8,373 bases of DNA from Planctomycetota bacterium (GTDB lineage Bacteria > Planctomycetota > Phycisphaerae > UBA1845 > PWPN01): contig JACQVT010000540.1 in the NCBI GenBank assembly GCA_016209665.1, positions 1-8,373 of the forward strand, given 5' to 3'. The notes under the pieces are model-generated. The model was not told the DNA's origin and made no database searches. It worked only from the letters and a program-made list of their open reading frames with translations. Position numbers and translations under genes: made by a program. How positions within the stretch are numbered: the first letter of the stretch is position 1; every line of letters starts with the position of its first letter. Positions 6,327-8,373 of this stretch are shown here, in pieces.

Positions 6327-6407
6327 AAGAGTGCATCCTGAAACCCGTGTGGGACCGGCCTCCAGCCGGTCGGTTTTCAGGGTTTCAGGATGCACAGTAA
6401 CTGCCCC
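6315..6407. repeat. Palindromic MITE-like element with terminal inverted repeats
   Basis: The 93-base element begins GGGGCAGTTA (6315-6324) and ends TAACTGCCCC (6398-6407), perfect 10-base inverted ends. Inside are 16-base perfect arms, GTGCATCCTGAAACCC (6331-6346) and its complement (6380-6395). At the centre is a GACCGGC-CTCCA-GCCGGTC stem (6353-6371). No flanking direct duplication is obvious. It encodes nothing and has the structure of a small non-autonomous transposable or REP-type unit. The central phrase resembles an intergenic repeat I recall from planctomycete-like genomes, unverified. Confidence 0.65.
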
Positions 6408-6415
6408 CCAACCGG

Positions 6416-6444
6416 TTGAACTTGACCGGCGGCGTGCCTATCGT
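6416..6444 (+). promoter_or_regulatory. Possible promoter of the M42-like peptidase
   Basis: TTGAAC (6416-6421) and TATCGT (6439-6444) are spaced by 17 bases and each match four of six consensus positions. The predicted start, about 6451, falls at the ATG, implying a leaderless message. It lies just outside the palindromic element. Confidence 0.3.
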
Positions 6445-6451
6445 CATCACG

Positions 6452-7618
6452 ATGCCTCAGACCACCCGACATGACGTGCTGATGGAGTTGCTGGCGTTGC
6501 CGACGGCGCCGCTGAACGAGGGGCACGTGGCGGACTACGTTCGAGGTTGGGCGGATCGGCGGCCGGCGATCCGATTTGCTCAGGATCGGTTCGGGAACAT
6601 CGTGCTGCGGCTGCGGCGGGGCCGCGGAACTCAGCCGCCCCTGGTGTTGTGCGCACACATGGACCACCCGGGGTTCGAGGCCCGGCGGATGACGGGGCCG
6701 CGACGGCTTCAGGCCGATTGGCGGGGTTGGGTGCATCCGGACTACTTCGTCGGCAGCCGGGTTCGGTTCCACGTCGACGGCCGATGGGTCCGCGGAACAA
6801 TTCGCGAGGTCGTCGTGGGCAAGGTCCGCGGGCGCCAGCGCGTGAAGACGGCCGGAATCGACGTGGTTCGGCCCGTGCCGCCGGGGGCCATCGGCATGTG
6901 GGATCTGCCGGAGCCGGTCATCCGCGGCGAACGGGTGTACGCCCGAGGGTGCGATGACATCGCCGGCGTGGCGACGATCCTCGCCGCCCTCGACGAGCTG
7001 CGCCGCGGCCGGCGCCCGGTCAACGTGCTCGCCCTGCTGACCCGGGCGGAGGAGATCGGCTTCGGCGGGGCGCTCGCCGCCTGCCGGGCGGGGACGATCC
7101 CGCGGCGGGCGCGGGTGGTGGCCGTCGAGACAAGTTCCCAAATCGCCGGGGCGCGGATGGGCGAGGGGCCGATCCTGCGCGTGGGCGATTGGGCGGCGGT
7201 GTTCTCGCCGGGCCTGACCGCGTTCTGCCGGCAGGTCGCCGCAGACCTCGCCCGCAAGGACCGGGCCTTCCGCTTCCAGCGCAAGCTGATGGACGGCGGG
7301 ACGTGCGAATCGACCGCCTACCACGCCCACGGCCACGAAACGACCGGCCTGTGCATGGCCCTGGGCCGCTACCACAACATGGATACCCGCCGTAAACGCA
7401 TCGCGCCGGAGTACATCCACGTACAAGACTACGAGAACCTGGTCCGCTGGTTCGTCGCCCTGGCGACGACGAGACGGCGGTATGACGGCCGGCAGGGCGT
7501 GGATGAGATGCTGGGGCGTCTGGAGCGCGAACTGCTGCCGCAGCTCGAACGATCCGCGGGCCGCGTGCGCCGGACTCAGCGCGCTGGCAACCGACAACGG
7601 TCCGAACCGCGACCGTAA
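6452..7618 (+). CDS. M42-like zinc metallo-aminopeptidase
   Basis: A 388-residue cytoplasmic metallopeptidase with the M42 layout (aminopeptidase/CelM-like, clan MH). Likely metal and catalytic residues are H69 and D71 in CAHMDHPGFE, D168/D169 in ARGCDDIAGVATIL, E200 and E201 in LLTRAEEIGFGGA, E226 in VVAVETSS, and H308 in GRYHNMD. The roughly 95 residues between H69 and D168 fit the inserted beta-rich domain that shapes substrate access in M42 enzymes. Members usually trim short peptides from the N-terminus, often as large multimers. E226 stands where M42 normally has Asp, and the C167-D-D context is closer to M20 enzymes, so a divergent subgroup is possible. The C-terminal 20 residues are basic and low complexity. 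The frame is open to a TTG at 6416, but the ATG at 6452 is preferred; no ribosome site is evident. Its stop lies in a hairpin repeat. Confidence 0.85.
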   Translation: MPQTTRHDVLMELLALPTAPLNEGHVADYVRGWADRRPAIRFAQDRFGNIVLRLRRGRGTQPPLVLCAHMDHPGFEARRMTGPRRLQADWRGWVHPDYFVGSRVRFHVDGRWVRGTIREVVVGKVRGRQRVKTAGIDVVRPVPPGAIGMWDLPEPVIRGERVYARGCDDIAGVATILAALDELRRGRRPVNVLALLTRAEEIGFGGALAACRAGTIPRRARVVAVETSSQIAGARMGEGPILRVGDWAAVFSPGLTAFCRQVAADLARKDRAFRFQRKLMDGGTCESTAYHAHGHETTGLCMALGRYHNMDTRRKRIAPEYIHVQDYENLVRWFVALATTRRRYDGRQGVDEMLGRLERELLPQLERSAGRVRRTQRAGNRQRSEPRP

Positions 7619-7665
7619 GGGAGCGGTCAACCCGCCTCCTGGCCAACCGCTCCCTACGGTCGCGG
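7607..7665. repeat. Long hairpin repeat spanning the peptidase stop codon
   Basis: Arms CCGCGACCGTAAGGGAGCGGT (7607-7627, first 20 bases plus T) and ACCGCTCCCTACGGTCGCGG (7646-7665) pair over 20 bases with a single bulged A, around an 18-base loop. The peptidase TAA (7616-7618) is inside the left arm. There is no following T-run, so it is a poor intrinsic terminator, though it could slow polymerase or protect the 3' end. Similar sequences are familiar to me as dispersed planctomycete intergenic repeats, unverified. Confidence 0.6.
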
Positions 7666-7692
7666 CTCGTGACTGCGGACGGGGTGCGGGTC

Positions 7693-7701
7693 TGCTATAC
7701 T
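7693..7701 (+). promoter_or_regulatory. Extended -10 promoter of the htrA-like gene
   Basis: TGCTATACT fits the extended -10 form TG-N-TATAAT with one mismatch in the hexamer; no clear -35 is seen. A start near 7708 leaves a leader of about 28 bases with GAGGTG at 7725-7730 before the ATG at 7736. Confidence 0.5.
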
Positions 7702-7735
7702 CCACGCCATGAATGAGATCAGACGAGGTGTATGG

Positions 7736-8373
7736 ATGAGGAATTGTTTCCGTCTGGCGTCGATTCTGGCAGCACTCGTGCAAATGTCGATCGCCGCGGA
7801 CGGCCAGACCCAGCCGTCGTCGGCGTCGCAGCGGGCCCGGCGCACGCCGATCGTGGACGTATTCGAGCGGACGAAGGACGCCGTGGTGAACATCGCCGCC
7901 ACGCAGATCGTGGAGCGGCGGGTGCGGTTCAGCCCGTTCGACGAACTGTTTGACCCGCGGCTGTTCGGCGACCGCACCCAGCGCTACAAGCAGACCAGCC
8001 TCGGCAGCGGTGCGGTGATCCACCCCGAGGGCTACGTCATCACCAACGCCCACGTGGTGGCCCGAGCGGCCGAACTCAAGATCATCTTCGCCAACAAGAC
8101 CGAGCACGCGGCCGAGGCGGTCTCCGTCGACGAGCAGCACGACCTGGCGGTGCTCAAGATCAAGGACAAAGGCCCGTTCCCGGCGGTGATCCTGGGCCGC
8201 AGCAACGACCTCATGATCGGCGAGACCGTTATCGCCATCGGCAACCCGCTGGGCTACGAGCACACCGTCACCACGGGCATCGTCAGCGCCCTGAACCGCG
8301 AACTGCCCGTCGGCAACGACGTGGTCTACCGGGACCTGATCCAGACCGACGCCAGCATCAACCGCGGCAACTC
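7736..8373 (+). CDS. HtrA/DegP-family periplasmic serine protease, N-terminal part
   Basis: An exported trypsin-fold protease or chaperone for envelope quality control; 212 complete codons are present and the gene runs off the window. A Sec signal is likely at MRNCFRLASILAALVQMSIA (1-20), cleaved near AA-DG (20-23). The mature part has VDVFERTKDAVVNI (40-53), a flexible loop SPFDELFDPRLFGDRTQR (66-83), SLGSGAVI (88-95), the catalytic His H106 in TNAHVV and Asp D136 in HDLAVLKI, then GNPLGYEHTVTTGIVS and INRGN. The window ends on TC of the next codon; TCN is always Ser, so the catalytic serine (residue 213) is present. PDZ domains would follow. GAGGTG before 7736 decides this start; an in-frame ATG at 7709 would add nine residues and be nearly leaderless. 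DegP, DegQ and DegS cannot be separated here. Confidence 0.93.
   Translation, partial: MRNCFRLASILAALVQMSIAADGQTQPSSASQRARRTPIVDVFERTKDAVVNIAATQIVERRVRFSPFDELFDPRLFGDRTQRYKQTSLGSGAVIHPEGYVITNAHVVARAAELKIIFANKTEHAAEAVSVDEQHDLAVLKIKDKGPFPAVILGRSNDLMIGETVIAIGNPLGYEHTVTTGIVSALNRELPVGNDVVYRDLIQTDASINRGN

Larger units (their letters stand above)
5867..6451. other. Gene-poor, repeat-rich intergenic region between divergent operons
   Basis: No intact gene is recognised in these 585 bases. Nearest mreD, 5867-6100 shows nothing beyond a weak TAGAAT for that gene. The rest holds a 33-base tandem repeat, a TSP3 coding remnant and a 93-base palindromic element, described separately. Long open frames cross it on both strands, but they are low-complexity Arg/Pro/Gly translations expected of GC-rich DNA and of the repeats. 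Confidence 0.7.

Noticed and set aside
5346..6395. 349-codon minus-strand frame from the palindrome through mreD
   Set aside because: Only the TSP3 segment near its start is meaningful. The rest is out-of-frame mreD and repeat sequence.
6101..6407. CRISPR array
   Set aside because: The repeats are only two adjacent copies without spacers, plus an unrelated palindrome. No cas gene is present.
7732..7953. 73-codon frame at the start of htrA
   Set aside because: It is the +1 shadow of the HtrA gene. The overlapping frame carries the signal peptide and the His/Asp protease motifs.
6377..8263. 628-codon minus-strand open frame opposite the peptidase and htrA
   Set aside because: It crosses two well-supported plus-strand genes and two repeats and translates to low-complexity Arg/His/Pro sequence. 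It is a GC artefact.

Overview
The window is GC-rich bacterial chromosome with dense coding on both strands. The most likely source is a planctomycete, possibly Phycisphaerae-like. That guess is low to moderate confidence and rests on three things: a thrombospondin type 3 (TSP3) repeat remnant, several dispersed hairpin repeats of a kind I recall from planctomycete genomes, and a divergent rod-shape operon. No rRNA, tRNA or CRISPR array was seen.

Layout. (1) 1-250 (+): the 3' end of hemB (porphobilinogen synthase). (2) 279-1930 (+): an accessory islet of two small two-gene modules. The first is a HEPN-domain protein overlapping an unrecognised 129-residue partner (279-1051). The second is a VapBC-type toxin-antitoxin pair (1281-1930). 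Both modules follow the same ten bases, ATGGTATAAT, which form an extended -10 promoter. Codon use here, especially in the HEPN gene, is visibly less G/C-biased than in hemB or the wall operon, which suggests acquisition. (3) 1984-5866 (-): the elongasome operon mreD-mrdA-rodA, convergent with vapC. mrdA and rodA overlap by 4 bases, and mreB and mreC are not adjacent. (4) 5867-6451: a 585-base stretch with no intact gene. It holds a TSP3 coding remnant, a tandem 33-base repeat and a 93-base palindromic, MITE-like element. (5) 6452-7618 (+): an M42-like zinc aminopeptidase. (6) 7736-8373 (+): the 5' part of an HtrA/DegP-type periplasmic protease, cut by the window edge inside the codon of its catalytic serine. 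A long hairpin repeat lies between the last two genes.

How the genes work together. MreD, PBP2 and RodA form the core that polymerises and crosslinks side-wall peptidoglycan. RodA is the glycosyltransferase, PBP2 the transpeptidase and MreD a membrane partner. HtrA guards envelope protein quality. The VapBC pair and probably the HEPN pair are addiction or defence style modules placed between housekeeping genes. The least explained items are the HEPN-linked partner protein, the insertions in RodA and PBP2, and the repeat-rich gap upstream of mreD.
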